64,000 bases of DNA from Ectobius pallidus (taxonomy: Eukaryota > Arthropoda > Insecta > Blattodea > Ectobiidae), in the NCBI GenBank assembly GCA_964059195.1, contig CAXKWD010000004.1, positions 116,019,938 through 116,083,937 of the forward strand, written 5' to 3'. Below are positions 11,045 through 25,586 of the stretch, one piece after another. The notes under the pieces are model-generated. The model was not told the origin of the DNA. It did no database searches and worked only from the letters and a program-made list of their open reading frames with translations. Each line of letters starts with the position of its first letter. Within the stretch, counting starts at the first letter, position 1. Both the position numbers and the translations under genes were made by a program.

Positions 11045-13815
11045 AAAATTTAAATAAGACTCTTTAACTTTTATACCATACTTTATGGATAAAATTGAAT
11101 ATTAATAATGAATATTTCGATTTCTCTTGGTGATTTTGATACACAACACAAGCTATGTAATGAAATTAATATAATTGATACTAATTAGAGCAATAAATTA
11201 TTTATCTATTTTAATTCGACTTATTAATTTCCTGCTAGGCCACTTGTACTGCTGTAAAGGTACGGCCATATTAGTGGAGGTATAATGAATCACTTCAACA
11301 GTCGACTCCGTAGTGAATGGACCTGCATTACAGTTTCCTGTACAACAATCTGAAAATAAATAAACACAATTATTTATCGATGAATACTGAGTAATTGTTC
11401 AATCTAATCGTACCGGGGCCATAAATAAGAATAAAGTCTTTTCGAAGAGAAAGAAAAATAAGGGGAGAGAAAAACAAGGATAGGTAAAGAGAATATAACC
11501 TGCTAAAAAACACAAACCAAAGTTTGGCACTACATTTTAGGATTACAACAGGCGATAATTATGTTGAAACAACCTACACTCTTCGCGCCCAAACCCTCAT
11601 TTGGATAGGTAAGTACTTATTACTATAGTGTGATCTGAATGTGCGAGAGTCTAGGAGAGAGAGGGAGAGATAGATAGATAGAGACCGACAGAATGAAGAA
11701 AAGCTAGAAAAAAAGATCGAGCAATGTGCAGTACTAAATTTTCCTATCACGAGAATGTGGTTATGAAAACACAACCTTTCGACCCCATTCATGATGGGTA
11801 CATATTTGTCACTGCGATGTGATCGGTAAGAGAGGAAGAGAAAGAAAGAAGAGAGGGAGAAAGAGAGATTGATAGAGACAGACAGAATGGGAGCTAGTAA
11901 ACGAGATAAAGCAATGTAGCACTTAATTTTCTGATCACGAGAAGAGGGAGAGAGTGATAGAGAGAGCGGAAAATCGAGAGGAACCTGAAACCTTGGGCAA
12001 AGGAATACACCGCGATAAAGCGAGAATTACATTTAAATTGTAGTAAGATGAGAGAGTGGGACAGATATAGATTTGAGAATTGGAGAGATGGAGAGTTGGA
12101 GGCGTTAACAGAAATATATGGAAACATAGAGAGAGAGTTGAGACGTAGATAGAAGAAAGGTATATTTAATTATGTTTCATGCTTATATGTGCAATGATAA
12201 GATTAATGAATTGTATCCAAATTAATACTCAGATTTTATGCTGGCGTTGCCTTTTCCAGTCATCATCACATTGCCGTCAAATATTTTGGCGTCCGGTGCA
12301 GCCATGTATCATCTGCTTTTAGACATCTTCGAAGACTAGATCTGGATTTATAAGATTCAAGTTAGTTTGTTATTTACAGTTTTAAAGAACAAACACAGCA
12401 AACTATGGTTGATTTATGGATATGAGATAAGATATTGATGAGATTTGAATAGTTGAGACAAGTAGACACCTTTAGCTCGTTAATCTCATGAATTATAACT
12501 GTGTCAATTTTGCTGAGGTTAATTTTTTTTTAATTAAATGTGCCATTTTCTAAGATTTTTAACCTTCAAGATACCTATTATTATTGCTAAAAAATAATGT
12601 TGTTGGTGTTGTGTGAGCATATATTGTATAATTGATTGCTGTCGAATAGTTACCAGACTGATATAATAACACAAATTCCGATGCCTCAAAATAACTCTGT
12701 GTGTCAGTACCTATGCACATGATTTAGTAAAAGTATGGTGGCAGCTCCCAACTTCTATTGTTCGATGCTGGGCATAATACTGTGCCGTTTGTTCCCGGCA
12801 CTGTGTTTTTCTAATATATTTGTATGCTTTTACTTACGTTAAGTTCTTTTTCTGCTAAAGTTAGGTTATTGCTTATTTCTTGTTACTTCTGCTACGTACA
12901 CATTTTTGCTTTGTTTACGTTTGTGCAGTTCTCCCTTCATTTATTTTCTGAGCGCGTTTCTGTAGTTTACCCTTCTGGCCTGTGTTTAGTTTTGGTTTTG
13001 TTCCTCTTTGCTCGCGGAAGCGCTCTCTTTTTGCTGTAGTGGGTACTAACTAAGGGGGCGTTTCCGGGGGTGGGAGTTTTCGTGTTCCGAGCGTGGATTA
13101 CGAGTCAGTCTGTTGGTTCCGATCTGCGAAGAAGTTGGTTTTGGATCGTCTTGTGTAGAAGTGCTCTGCCATTCTCCGGGTGGGGAATGTTCTCCGAGCT
13201 GGATGCAAGTGTCTAGCGAATATCGCCTCGTTGCATCGGGACTTCTCCGGTACACCGTGGAGTTGGAGGCCTCGCCTGTGAGGGCTGGTGGATGCCTTAC
13301 GGTCTAACTTCTACAACATGTAACTCGCTGTAACCATCTATTCTATTTATTCTGCAGGTATGTTTTCTTGATTCGTTTATTTGCTGGTGTGGTTTAGTTT
13401 CTTAATTTTGCTTTGGTTTAGGTTGCCCACCAGTAGTCTATGCTTCATTATATATATTATTTGAGTAAATTTTCTCACGAAGGGAAGACTGCCAAACATT
13501 ACCGGTTTCAGATAAAGCCTGTTTCACAGGATGGGTAGGGACAAATTTTCTTCTCAAGCAAATTGTTCATAGTGCCACGTCATTAATTGAATTGTTGTAA
13601 TTTTAACAATAAATTGTTACTTTCCAAGTTACCTTATATATTTTTCATGTGAAAACCCCGGATCCTATGCTACCCACTTATCAACATTAGTTGAATTTTG
13701 CACGGCCTTGGGTGTTCAGCCTGGAAGCACGTTTCAATACTGTCACACTCTCTAAAGGAAATTCCTTGGTTTATCCTGTCTCTTCAATTCGTGTAAGTAC
13801 AATTATATTTTATTT
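11045..13815 (+). repeat. Satellite monomer M6 (type B, with solo-LTR insertion)
   Basis: B-type unit, near-identical to M4 and M8; private change 'atacaccgcgat' near 12006, where the others read 'atacagcgcgat'. Confidence 0.94.
12783..13736 (+). mobile_element. Solo-LTR-like element, copy 3 (954 bp)
   Basis: Same element and site, bounded by 'atactg' at 12777-12782 and 13737-13742. I saw no difference from copy 2 by eye. Confidence 0.6.
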
Positions 13816-15650
13816 AAAATTTAAATAAGACTCTTTAACTTTTATACCATACTTTATGGATAAAATTGAAAATTAATAATGAATATTTCGATTTCTCTCG
13901 GTGATTTTCATACACAACACAAGCTATGTAATGAAATGAATATAATTGATACTAATTAGAGCAATAAATCATTTATCTATTTTAATTCGACTTATTAATT
14001 TCCTGCTAGGCCACTTGTACTGCTATAAAGGTACGGACATATTAGTGGAGGTATAATGAAGCACTTCAACAGTCGACTCCGTAGTGAATGGACCTGCATT
14101 ACAGTTTCCAGTACAACAATCTGAAAATAAATAAACACAATTATTTATCGATGAATACTGAGTAATTGTTCAATCTAATCGTACCGAGGCCATAAATAAG
14201 AATAAAGTCTTTTCGAAGAGAAAGAGAAATAAGGGGGGAGAAAAACAAGGAGAGGTAAAGAGAATATGACCTGCTAAAAACACAAACCAAAGTTTGGCAC
14301 TACATTTTAGGATTACAACAGGCTATAATTATGTTGAAACAACCTACACACTTCGCGCCCAAACCCTCATTTGGATGGGTAAGTACTTATTACTATAGTG
14401 TGATCTGAAAGTGCGAGAGTGGAGGAGAAATAGGAGAGATAGATAGACAGAGACCGACAGAATGAAGAAAAGCTAGAAAAAACGATCGAGCAATGTGCAG
14501 TACTAAATTTTCCTATCACGAGAAGGTGGTTATGAAAACACAACCTTTCGACAACTCGACCCCATTCATGATGGGTACATATTTGTCACTGCAATATGAT
14601 CGGTAAGAGAGGAAGAGAAAGAAAGAAGAGAGGGAGACAGAGAGATTGATAGAGACAGACAGAATGGGAGCTAGTAAACGAGACAAAGCAATGTAGCACT
14701 TAATTTTCCGATCACGAGAAGAGGGAGAGAGGGATAGAGCGAGCGGAAAATCGAGAGGAACCTGAAACCTTAGGCAAAGAAATACAGCGCCATATAGAGT
14801 AAGATAGGTAAAGCGAGAATTATATTTAAATTGTAGTAAGATGAGAGAGTGGGACAGATATAGATTTGAGAAATGGAGAGATGGAGAGTTGGAGGCGTTA
14901 AGAGAAATATATGGAAACATAGAGAGAGAGTTGAGAGATAGATAGAAGAAAGGTATATTTAATTATGTTTCATGCGTATATGTGCAAAGATAAGATTAGT
15001 GAATTGTATCCAAATTAATACTCAGGTTTTATGCTGGCGTTGCCTTTTCCAGTCATCATCTCATTGCTGTCAAATATTTTGGCGTCCGGTGCAGCCATGT
15101 ATCATCTGCTTTTAGACATCTTCGAAGACTAGACCTGGATTTATAAGATTCAAGTTAGTTTGTTATATACAGTTTAAAAAAGAACAAACACAGTAAACTA
15201 TAGTTGATTAATGGATACGAGCTATGATATTGATGAAATTTGAATACTTGAGACAAGTAGACACCTTTAGCTGGTTAATCTCATGAATTATAACTGTGTC
15301 AATTTTGCTAAGGTTAATTTTTTTTTTAAGTAAATGTGCCATTTTCTGAGATTTTCAACCTTCAAGATACCTATTATTATTGCTAAAAATATTGTTGTTG
15401 GTGTTGTGTGAGCATATATTGTATAATTGATTGCTGTCGAATAGTTACCAGACTGATACAATATCACAAATGCCGATGCCTCAAAATAACTCTGTGTGTC
15501 GGTACCTATGCACATCAATTAGTAAAAGTATGGTGGCAGCTATCAACTTCTATTGTTCGATGCTGGGCATAATACTGTCACCCTCTCTAAAGGAAATTCC
15601 TTGGTTTATCCTGTCTCTTCAATTCGTGTAAGTACAATTACGTTTTATTT
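13816..15650 (+). repeat. Satellite monomer M7 (type A)
   Basis: A-type unit, 1,835 bp, matching M3 closely. Confidence 0.95.
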
Positions 15651-18421
15651 AAAATTTAAATAAGACTCTTTAACTTTTATACCATACTTTATGGATAAAA
15701 TTGAATATTAATAATGAATATTTCGATTTCTCTTGGTGATTTTGATACACAACACAAGCTATGTAATGAAATTAATATAATTGATACTAATTAGAGCAAT
15801 AAATTATTTATCTATTTTAATTCGACTTATTAATTTCCTGCTAGGCCACTTGTACTGCTGTAAAGGTACGGCCATATTAGTGGAGGTATAATGAATCACT
15901 TCAACAGTCGACTCCGTAGTGAATGGACCTGCATTACAGTTTCCTGTACAACAATCTGAAAATAAATAAACACAATTATTTATCGATGAATACTGAGTAA
16001 TTGTTCAATCTAATCGTACCGGGGCCATAAATAAGAATAAAGTCTTTTCGAAGAGAAAGAAAAATAAGGGGAGAGAAAAACAAGGATAGGTAAAGAGAAT
16101 ATAACCTGCTAAAAAACACAAACCAAAGTTTGGCACTACATTTTAGGATTACAACAGGCGATAATTATGTTGAAACAACCTACACTCTTCGCGCCCAAAC
16201 CCTCATTTGGATAGGTAAGTACTTATTACTATAGTGTGATCTGAATGTGCGAGAGTCTAGGAGAGAGAGGGAGAGATAGATAGATAGAGACCGACAGAAT
16301 GAAGAAAAGCTAGAAAAAAAGATCGAGCAATGTGCAGTACTAAATTTTCCTATCACGAGAATGTGGTTATGAAAACACAACCTTTCGACCCCATTCATGA
16401 TGGGTACATATTTGTCACTGCGATGTGATCGGTAAGAGAGGAAGAGAAAGAAAGAAGAGAGGGAGAAAGAGAGATTGATAGAGACAGACAGAATGGGAGC
16501 TAGTAAACGAGATAAAGCAATGTAGCACTTAATTTTCTGATCACGAGAAGAGGGAGAGAGTGATAGAGAGAGCGGAAAATCGAGAGGAACCTGAAACCTT
16601 GGGCAAAGGAATACAGCGCGATAAAGCGAGAATTACATTTAAATTGTAGTAAGATGAGAGAGTGGGACAGATATAGATTTGAGAATTGGAGAGATGGAGA
16701 GTTGGAGGCGTTAACAGAAATATATGGAAACATAGAGAGAGAGTTGAGACGTAGATAGAAGAAAGGTATATTTAATTATGTTTCATGCTTATATGTGCAA
16801 TGATAAGATTAATGAATTGTATCCAAATTAATACTCAGATTTTATGCTGGCGTTGCCTTTTCCAGTCATCATCACATTGCCGTCAAATATTTTGGCGTCC
16901 GGTGCAGCCATGTATCATCTGCTTTTAGACATCTTCGAAGACTAGATCTGGATTTATAAGATTCAAGTTAGTTTGTTATTTACAGTTTTAAAGAACAAAC
17001 ACAGCAAACTATGGTTGATTTATGGATATGAGATAAGATATTGATGAGATTTGAATAGTTGAGACAAGTAGACACCTTTAGCTCGTTAATCTCATGAATT
17101 ATAACTGTGTCAATTTTGCTGAGGTTAATTTTTTTTTAATTAAATGTGCCATTTTCTAAGATTTTTAACCTTCAAGATACCTATTATTATTGCTAAAAAA
17201 TAATGTTGTTGGTGTTGTGTGAGCATATATTGTATAATTGATTGCTGTCGAATAGTTACCAGACTGATATAATAACACAAATTCCGATGCCTCAAAATAA
17301 CTCTGTGTGTCAGTACCTATGCACATGATTTAGTAAAAGTATGGTGGCAGCTCCCAACTTCTATTGTTCGATGCTGGGCATAATACTGTGCCGTTTGTTC
17401 CCGGCACTGTGTTTTTCTAATATATTTGTATGCTTTTACTTACGTTAAGTTCTTTTTCTGCTAAAGTTAGGTTATTGCTTATTTCTTGTTACTTCTGCTA
17501 CGTACACATTTTTGCTTTGTTTACGTTTGTGCAGTTCTCCCTTCATTTATTTTCTGAGCGCGTTTCTGTAGTTTACCCTTCTGGCCTGTGTTTAGTTTTG
17601 GTTTTGTTCCTCTTTGCTCGCGGAAGCGCTCTCTTTTTGCTGTAGTGGGTACTAACTAAGGGGGCGTTTCCGGGGGTGGGAGTTTTCGTGTTCCGAGCGT
17701 GGATTACGAGTCAGTCTGTTGGTTCCGATCTGCGAAGAAGTTGGTTTTGGATCGTCTTGTGTAGAAGTGCTCTGCCATTCTCCGGGTGGGGAATGTTCTC
17801 CGAGCTGGATGCAAGTGTCTAGCGAATATCGCCTCGTTGCATCGGGACTTCTCCGGTACACCGTGGAGTTGGAGGCCTCGCCTGTGAGGGCTGGTGGATG
17901 CCTTACGGTCTAACTTCTACAACATGTAACTCGCTGTAACCATCTATTCTATTTATTCTGCAGGTATGTTTTCTTGATTCGTTTATTTGCTGGTGTGGTT
18001 TAGTTTCTTAATTTTGCTTTGGTTTAGGTTGCCCACCAGTAGTCTATGCTTCATTATATATATTATTTGAGTAAATTTTCTCACGAAGGGAAGACTGCCA
18101 AACATTACCGGTTTCAGATAAAGCCTGTTTCACAGGATGGGTAGGGACAAATTTTCTTCTCAAGCAAATTGTTCATAGTGCCACGTCATTAATTGAATTG
18201 TTGTAATTTTAACAATAAATTGTTACTTTCCAAGTTACCTTATATATTTTTCATGTGAAAACCCCGGATCCTATGCTACCCGCTTATCAACATTAGTTGA
18301 ATTTTGCACGGCCTTGGGTGTTCAGCCTGGAAGCACGTTTCAATACTGTCACACTCTCTAAAGGAAATTCCTTGGTTTATCCTGTCTCTTCAATTCGTGT
18401 AAGTACAATTATATTTTATTT
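15651..18421 (+). repeat. Satellite monomer M8 (type B, with solo-LTR insertion)
   Basis: B-type unit, last of the four that carry the LTR-like insertion. Confidence 0.94.
17389..18342 (+). mobile_element. Solo-LTR-like element, copy 4 (954 bp)
   Basis: Same element and site, bounded by 'atactg' at 17383-17388 and 18343-18348. One substitution stands out near its 3' end ('ctacccgctt' where the others read 'ctacccactt'). Confidence 0.6.
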
Positions 18422-20253
18422 AAAATTTAAATAAGACTCTTTAACTTTTATACCATACTTTATGGATAAAATTGAATATTAATAATGAATATTTCGATTT
18501 CTCTCGGTGATTTTCATACACAACACAAGCTATGTAATGAAATGAATATAATTGATACTAATTAGAGCAATAAATCATTTATCTATTTTAATTCGACTTA
18601 TTAATTTCCTGCTAGGCCACTTGTACTGCTATAAAGGTACGGACATATTAGTGGAGGTATAATGAAGCACTTCAACAGTCGACTCCGTAGTGAATGGACC
18701 TGCATTACAGTTTCCAGTACAACAATCTGAAAATAAATAAACACAATTATTTATCGATGAATACTGAGTAATTGTTCAATCTAATCGTACCGAGGCCATA
18801 AATAAGAATAAAGTCTTTTCGAAGAGAAAGAGAAATAAGGGGGGAAGAAAAACAAGGAGAGGTAAAGAGAATATGACCTGCTAAAAACACAAACCAAAGT
18901 TTGGCACTACATTTTAGGATTACAACAGGCTATAATTATGTTGAAACAACCTACACACTTCGCGCCCAAACCCTCATTTGGATGGGTAAGTACTTATTAC
19001 TATAGTGTGATCTGAAAGTGCGAGAGTGGAGGAGAAATAGGAGAGATAGATAGACAGAGACCGACAGAATGAAGAAAAGCTAGAAAAAAAGATCGAGCAA
19101 TGTGCAGTACTAAATTTTCCTATCACGAGAAGGTGGTTATGAAAACACAACCTTTCGACAACTCGACCCCATTCATGATGGGTACATATTTGTCACTGCA
19201 ATATGATCGGTAAGAGAGGAAGAGAAAGAAAGAAGAGAGGGAGACAGAGAGATTGATAGAGACAGACAGAATGGGAGCTAGTAAACGAGACAAAGCAATG
19301 TAGCACTTAATTTTCCGATCACGAGAAGAGGGAGAGAGGGATAGAGCGAGCGGAAAATCGAGAGGAACCTGAAACCTTAGGCAAAGAAATACAGCGCCAT
19401 ATAGAGTAATATAGGTAAAGCGAGAATTATATTTAAATTGTAGTAAGATGAGAGAGTGGGACAGATATAGATTTGAGAAATGGAGAGATGGAGAGTTGGA
19501 AGCGTTAAGAGAAATATATGGAAACATAGAGAGAGAGTTGAGAAATAGATAGAAGAAAGGTATATTTAATTATGTTTCATACTTATATGTGCAATGATAA
19601 GATTAGTGAATTGTATCCAAATTAATACTCAGGTTTTATGCTGGCGTTGCCTTTTCCAGTCGTCATCTCATTGCTGTCAAATATTTTGGCGTCCGGTGCA
19701 GCCATGTATCATCAGCTTTTAGACATCTTCGAAGACTAGATCTGGATTTATAAGATTCAAGTTAGTTTGTTATTTACAGTTTTAAAGAACAAACACAGTA
19801 AACTATAGTTGTTTTATGGATATGAGATAAGATATTGATGAGATTTGAATAGTTGAGACAACTAGACACCTTTAGCTCGTTAATCTCATGAATTATAACT
19901 GTGTCAATATGCTGAGGTTAATTTTCTTTTAAAATAAATGTGCATTTTCTAAGATTTTCAACCTTCGAGATACCTATTATTATTCTAAAAAGTATTGTTG
20001 TTGGTGTTGTGTGAGCATATATTGTATAATTGATTGCTGTCGAATAGTTACCAGACTGATATAATAACACAAATGCCGATGCCTCAAAATATCTCTGTGT
20101 GTCAGTACCTATGAATATGAATTAGTAAAAGTATGGTGGCAGCTACCAACATCTATTATTCGATGCTGGGCATAATACTGTCACACACTCTAAAGGAAAT
20201 TCCTTGGTTTATCCTGACTCTTCAATTCGTGTAAGCACAAATATATTTTATTT
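18422..20253 (+). repeat. Satellite monomer M9 (A-type 5', C-type 3')
   Basis: 1,832 bp. It follows the A-type pattern to about 19579, then changes to a third 3' variant ('catacttatatg', 'caatatgctgagg', 'cttttaaaataaatg', 'tatgaatatgaatt') that M11 and M14 also have. A recombinant unit at the edge of the dimer block. Confidence 0.93.
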
Positions 20254-22004
20254 AAAATTTAAATAAGACTCTTTAACTTTTATACCATACATCATGGATA
20301 AAATTGAATATTAATAATGAATATTTCGATTTCTCTTGGTGATTTTGATACACAACACAAGCTATGTAATGAAATGAATATAATTGATACTAATTAGAGC
20401 AATAAATTATTTATCTATTTTAATTCGACTTATTAATTTCCTGCTAGGCCACTTGTACTGCTATAAAGGTACGGCCATATTAGTGGAGGTATAATGAAGC
20501 ACTTCAACAGTCGACTCCGTAGTGAATGGACCTGCATTACAGTTTCCTGTACAACAATCTGAAAATACATAAACACAATTATTTATCGATGAATACTGAG
20601 TAATTGTTCAATCTAATCGTACCGGGGCCATAAATAATAACCAAAGTTTGGCACTACATTTTAGGATTACAACAGGCTATAATTATGTTGAAACAACCTA
20701 CACTCTTCGCGCCCAAACCCTCATTTGGATGGGTAAGTACTTATTACTATAGTGTGATCTGAAAGTGCGAGAGTGGAAGAGAAAGAGGGAGAGATAGATA
20801 GACAGAGACCGACTGAATGAAGAAAAGCTAGAAAAAAGATCGAGCAATGTGCAGTACTAAATTTTCCTATCACGAGAAGGTGGTTATGAAAACACAACCT
20901 TTCGACAACTCGACCCCATTCATGATGGGTACATATTTGTCACTGCAATATGATCGGTAAGAGAGGAAGAGAAAGAAAGAAGAGAGGGAGACAGAGAGAT
21001 TGATAGAGACAGACAGAATGGGAGCTAGTAAACGAGACAAAGCAATGTAGCACGTAATTTTCTGATCACGAGAAGAGGGAGAGAGGAATAGAGAGAGCGG
21101 AAAATCGAGAGGAACCTGAAACCTTAGGCAAAGAAATACAGCGCGATAAAGAGTAAGATAGGTAAAGCGAGAATTACATTTAAATTGTAGCAAGATGAGA
21201 GAGTGGGACAGATATAGATTTGAGAAATGGAGAGATGGAGAGTTGGAGGCGTTAAGAGAAATATATGGAAGCATAGAGAGAGAGTTGAGAAATAGATAGA
21301 AGAAAGGTATATTTAATTATGTTTCATGCTTATATGTGCAATGATAAGATTAGTGAATTGTATCCAAATTAATACTCAGGTTTTATGCTGGCGTTGCCTT
21401 TTCCAGTCATCATCTCATTGCTGTCAAATATTTTGGCGTCCGGTGCAGCCATGTATCATCTCCTTTTAGACATCTTCGAAGACTAGACCTGGATTTATAA
21501 GATTCAAGTTAGTTTGTTATTTACAGTTTAAAAAAGAACAAACACAGTAAACTATAGTTGATTAATGGATACGAGATATGATATTGATGAGATTTGAATA
21601 CTTGAGACAAGTAGACACCTTTAGCTGGTTAATCTCATGAATTATAACTGTGTCAATTTTGCTAAGGTTAATTTTTTTTTTAAGTAAATGTGCCATTTTC
21701 TGATATTTTCAACCTTCAAGATACCTATTATTATTGCTAAAAATATTGTTGTTGGTGTTGTGTGAGCATAGATTGTATAATTGATTGCTGTCGAATAGTT
21801 ACCAGACTGATACAATATCACAAATGCCGATGCCTCAAAATAACTCTGTGTGTCGGTACCTATGCACATCAATTAGTAAAAGTATGGTAACAGCTATCAA
21901 CTTCTATTGTTCGATGCTGGGCATAATACTGTCACCCTCTCTAAAGGAAATTCCTTGGTTTATCCTGTCTCTTCAATTCGTGTAAGTACAATTACGTTTT
22001 ATTT
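20254..22004 (+). repeat. Satellite monomer M10 (83-bp deletion)
   Basis: 1,751 bp. The text runs from 'ccataaataa' straight into 'taaccaaagtttggcac' near 20635, omitting about 83 bp that full units hold between the 'ccataaataag' and 'ccaaagtttgg' words. 3' half is A-type. Confidence 0.93.
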
Positions 22005-23836
22005 AAAATTTAAATAAGACTCTTTAACTTTTATACCATACTTTATGGATAAAATTGAATATTAATAATGAATATTTCGATTTCTCTCGGTGATTTTCAT
22101 ACACAACACAAGCTATGTAATGAAATGAATATAATTGATACTAATTAGAGCAATAAATCATTTATCTATTTTAATTCGACTTATTAATTTCCTGCTAGGC
22201 CACTTGTACTGCTATAAAGATACGGCCATATTAGTGGAGGTATAATGAAGCACTTCAACAGTCGACTCCGTAGTGAATGGACCTGCATTACAGTTTCCTG
22301 TACAACAATCTGAAAATAAATAAACACAATTATTTATCGATGAATACTGAGTAATTGTTCAATCTAATCGTACCGGGGCCATAAATAAGAATAAAGTCTT
22401 TACGAAGAGAAAGAGAAATAAGGGGAGAGAAAAACAAGGAGAGGTAAAGAGAATATGACCTGCTAAAAACACAAACCAAAGTTTGGCACTACATTTTAGG
22501 ATTACAACAGGCTATAATTATGTTGAAACAACCTACACTCTTCGCGCCCAAACCCTCATTTGGATGGGTAAGTACTTATTACTATAGTGTGATCTGAAAG
22601 TGCGAGAGTGGAGGGGAAATAGGAGAGATAGATAGACAGAGACCGACAGAATGAAGAAAAGCTAGAAAAAAAGATCGAGCAATGTGCAGTACTAAATTTT
22701 CCTATCACGAGAAGGTGGTTATGAAAACACAACCTTTCGACAACTCGACCCCATTCATGATGGGTACATATTTGTCACTGCAATATGATCGGTAAGAGAG
22801 GAAGAGAAAGAAAGAAGAGAGGGAGACAGAGAGATTGATAGAGACAGACAGAATGGGAGCTAGTAAACGAGACAAAGCAATGTAGCACTTAATTTTCCGA
22901 TCACGAGAAGAGGGAGAGAGGGTTAGAGAGAGCGGAAAATCGAGAGGAACCTGAAACCTTGGGCAAAGAAATACAGCGCGATAAAGAGAAAGATAGGTAA
23001 AGCGAGAATTACATTTAAATTGTAGTAAGATGAGAGAGTAGGACAGATATAGATTTGAGAAATGGAGAGATGGAGAGTTGGAGGCGTTAAGAGAAATATA
23101 TGGAAACATAGAGAGAGAGTTGAGAAATAGATAGAAGAAAGGTATATTTAATTATGTTTCATACTTATATGTGCAATGATAAGATTAGTGAATTGTATCC
23201 AAATTAATACTCAGGTTTTATGCTGGCGTTGCCTTTTCCAGTCGTCATCTCATTGCTGTCAAATATTTTGGCGTCCGGTGCAGCCATGTTTCATCAGCTT
23301 TTAGACATCTTCGAAGACTAGATCTGGATTTATAAGATTCAAGTTAGTTTGTTATTTACAGTTTTAAAGAACAAACTCAGTAAACTATAGTTGTTTTATG
23401 GATATGAGATAAGATATTGATGAAATTTGAATAGTTGAGACAACTAGACACCTTTAGCTCGTTAATCTCATGAATTATAACTGTGTCAATATGCTGAGGT
23501 TAATTTTCTTTTAAAATAAATGTGCCATTTTCTAAGATTTTCTACCTTCAAGATACCTATTATTATTCTAAAAAGTATTGTTGTTGGTGTTGTGTGAGCA
23601 TATATTGTATAATTGATTGCTGTCGAATAGTTACCAGACTGATATAATAACACAAATGCCGATGCCTCAAAATATCTCTGTGTGTCAGTACCTATGAATA
23701 TGAATTAGTAAAAGTATGGTGGCAGCTACCAACATCTATTATTCGATGCTGGGCATAATACTGTCACACTCTCTAAAGGAAATTCCTTGGTTTATCCTGA
23801 CTCTTCAATACGTGTAAGCACAAATATATTTTATTT
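22005..23836 (+). repeat. Satellite monomer M11 (full, C-type 3')
   Basis: 1,832 bp; 5' half A-like, 3' half like M9. Confidence 0.93.
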
Positions 23837-25586
23837 AAAATTTAAATAAGACTCTTTAACTTTTATACCATACATCATGGATAAAATTGAATATTAATAA
23901 TGAATATTTCGATTTCTCTTGGTGATTTTGATACACAACACAAGCTATGTAATGAAATGAATATAATTGATACTAATTAGAGCAATAAATTATTTATCTA
24001 TTTTAATTCGAATTATTAATTTCCTGCAAGGCCACTTGTACTGCTATAAAGGTACGGCCATATTAGTGGAGGTATAATGAAGCACTTCAACAGTCGACTC
24101 CGTAGTGAATGGACCTGCATTACAGTTTCCTGTACAACAATCTGAAAATACATAAAGACAATTATTTATCGATGAATACTGAGTAATTGTTCAATCTAAT
24201 CGTACCGGGGCCATAATTAAGAACCAAAGATTGGCACTACATTTTAGGATTACAACAGGCTATAATTATGTTGAAACAACCTACACTCTTCGCGCCCAAA
24301 CCCTCATTTGGATGGGTAAGTACTTATTACTATAGTGTGATCTGAAAGTGCGAGAGTGGAAGAGAAAGAGGGAGAGATAGATAGACAGAGACCGACAGAA
24401 TGAAGAAAAGCTAGAAAAAAAGATCGAGCAATGTGCAGTACTAAATTTTCCTATCACGAGAAGGTGGTTATGAAAACACAACCTTTCGACAACTCGACCC
24501 CATTCATGATGGGTACATATTTGTCACTGCAATATGATCGGTAAGAGAGGAAGAGAAAGAAAGAAGAGAGGGAGACAGAGAGATTGATAGAGACAGACAG
24601 AATGGGAGCTAGTAAACGAGACAAAGCAATGTAGCACGTAATTTTCTGATCACGAGAAGAGGGAGAGAGGAATAGAGAGAGCGGAAAATCTAGAGGAACC
24701 TGAAACCTTAGGCAAAGAAATACAGCGCGATAAAGAGTAAGATAGGTAAAGCGAGAATTACATTTAAATTGTAGTAAGATGAGAGAGTGGGACAGATATA
24801 GATTTGAGAAATGGAGAGATGGAGAGTTGGAGGCGTTAAGAGAAATATATGGAAACATAGAGAGAGAGTTGAGAAATAGATAGAAGAAAGGTATATTTAA
24901 TTATGTTTCATGCTTATATGTGCAATGATAAGATTAGTGAATTGTATCCAAATTAATACTCAGGTTTTATGCTGGCGTTGCCTTTTCCAGTCATCATCTC
25001 ATTGCTGTCAAATATTTTGGCGTCCGGTGCATCCATGTATCATCTGCTTTTAGACATCTTCGAAGACTAGACCTGGATTTATAAGATTGAAGTTAGTTTG
25101 TTATTTACAGTTTAAAAAAGAACAAACACAGTAAACTATAGTTGATTAATGGATACGAGATATGATATTGATGAGATTTGAATACTTGAGACAAGTAGAC
25201 ACCTTTAGCTGGTTAATCTCATGAATTATAAATGTGTCAATTTTCTAAGGTTAATTTTTTTTTAAGTAAATGTGCCATTTTCTGAGATTTTCAACCTTCA
25301 AGATACCTATTATTATTGCTAAAAATATTGTTGTTGGTGTTGTGTGAGCATAGATTGTATAATTGATTGCTGTCGAATAGTTACCAGACTGATACAATAT
25401 CACAAATGCCGATGCCTCAAAATAACTCTGTGTGTCGGTACCTATGCACATCAATTAGTAAAAGTATGGTAACATCTATCAACTTCTATTGTTCGATGCT
25501 GGGCATAATACTGTCACACTCTCTAAAGGAAATTCCTTGGTTTATCCTGTCTCTTCAATTCGTGCAAGTACAATTACGTTTTATTT
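23837..25586 (+). repeat. Satellite monomer M12 (83-bp deletion)
   Basis: 1,750 bp; same deletion as M10 near 24220, so the two share an ancestor. Confidence 0.93.

Larger units (their letters stand above)
9211..13815 (+). repeat. Higher-order repeat dimer D3 (M5+M6)
   Basis: Third 4.6-kb dimer (4,605 bp). It is one base shorter than D2 because of a single T deletion near 9280 ('atattcgattt' where other copies read 'atatttcgattt'). Confidence 0.93.
13816..18421 (+). repeat. Higher-order repeat dimer D4 (M7+M8)
   Basis: Fourth 4.6-kb dimer (4,606 bp). Similarity to the dimer pattern continues into M9 as far as about 19579 and then switches to a different monomer type, so the dimer block ends inside M9. 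Confidence 0.93.
18422..25586 (+). repeat. Second higher-order repeat: two 3.58-kb dimers (M9-M10, M11-M12)
   Basis: Dimer starts at 18422 and 22005, lengths 3,583 and 3,582 bp. Each joins a full unit with a C-type 3' end to a short unit with the 83-bp deletion. The copies are less alike than D2-D4, so this amplification is probably older. Confidence 0.8.
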
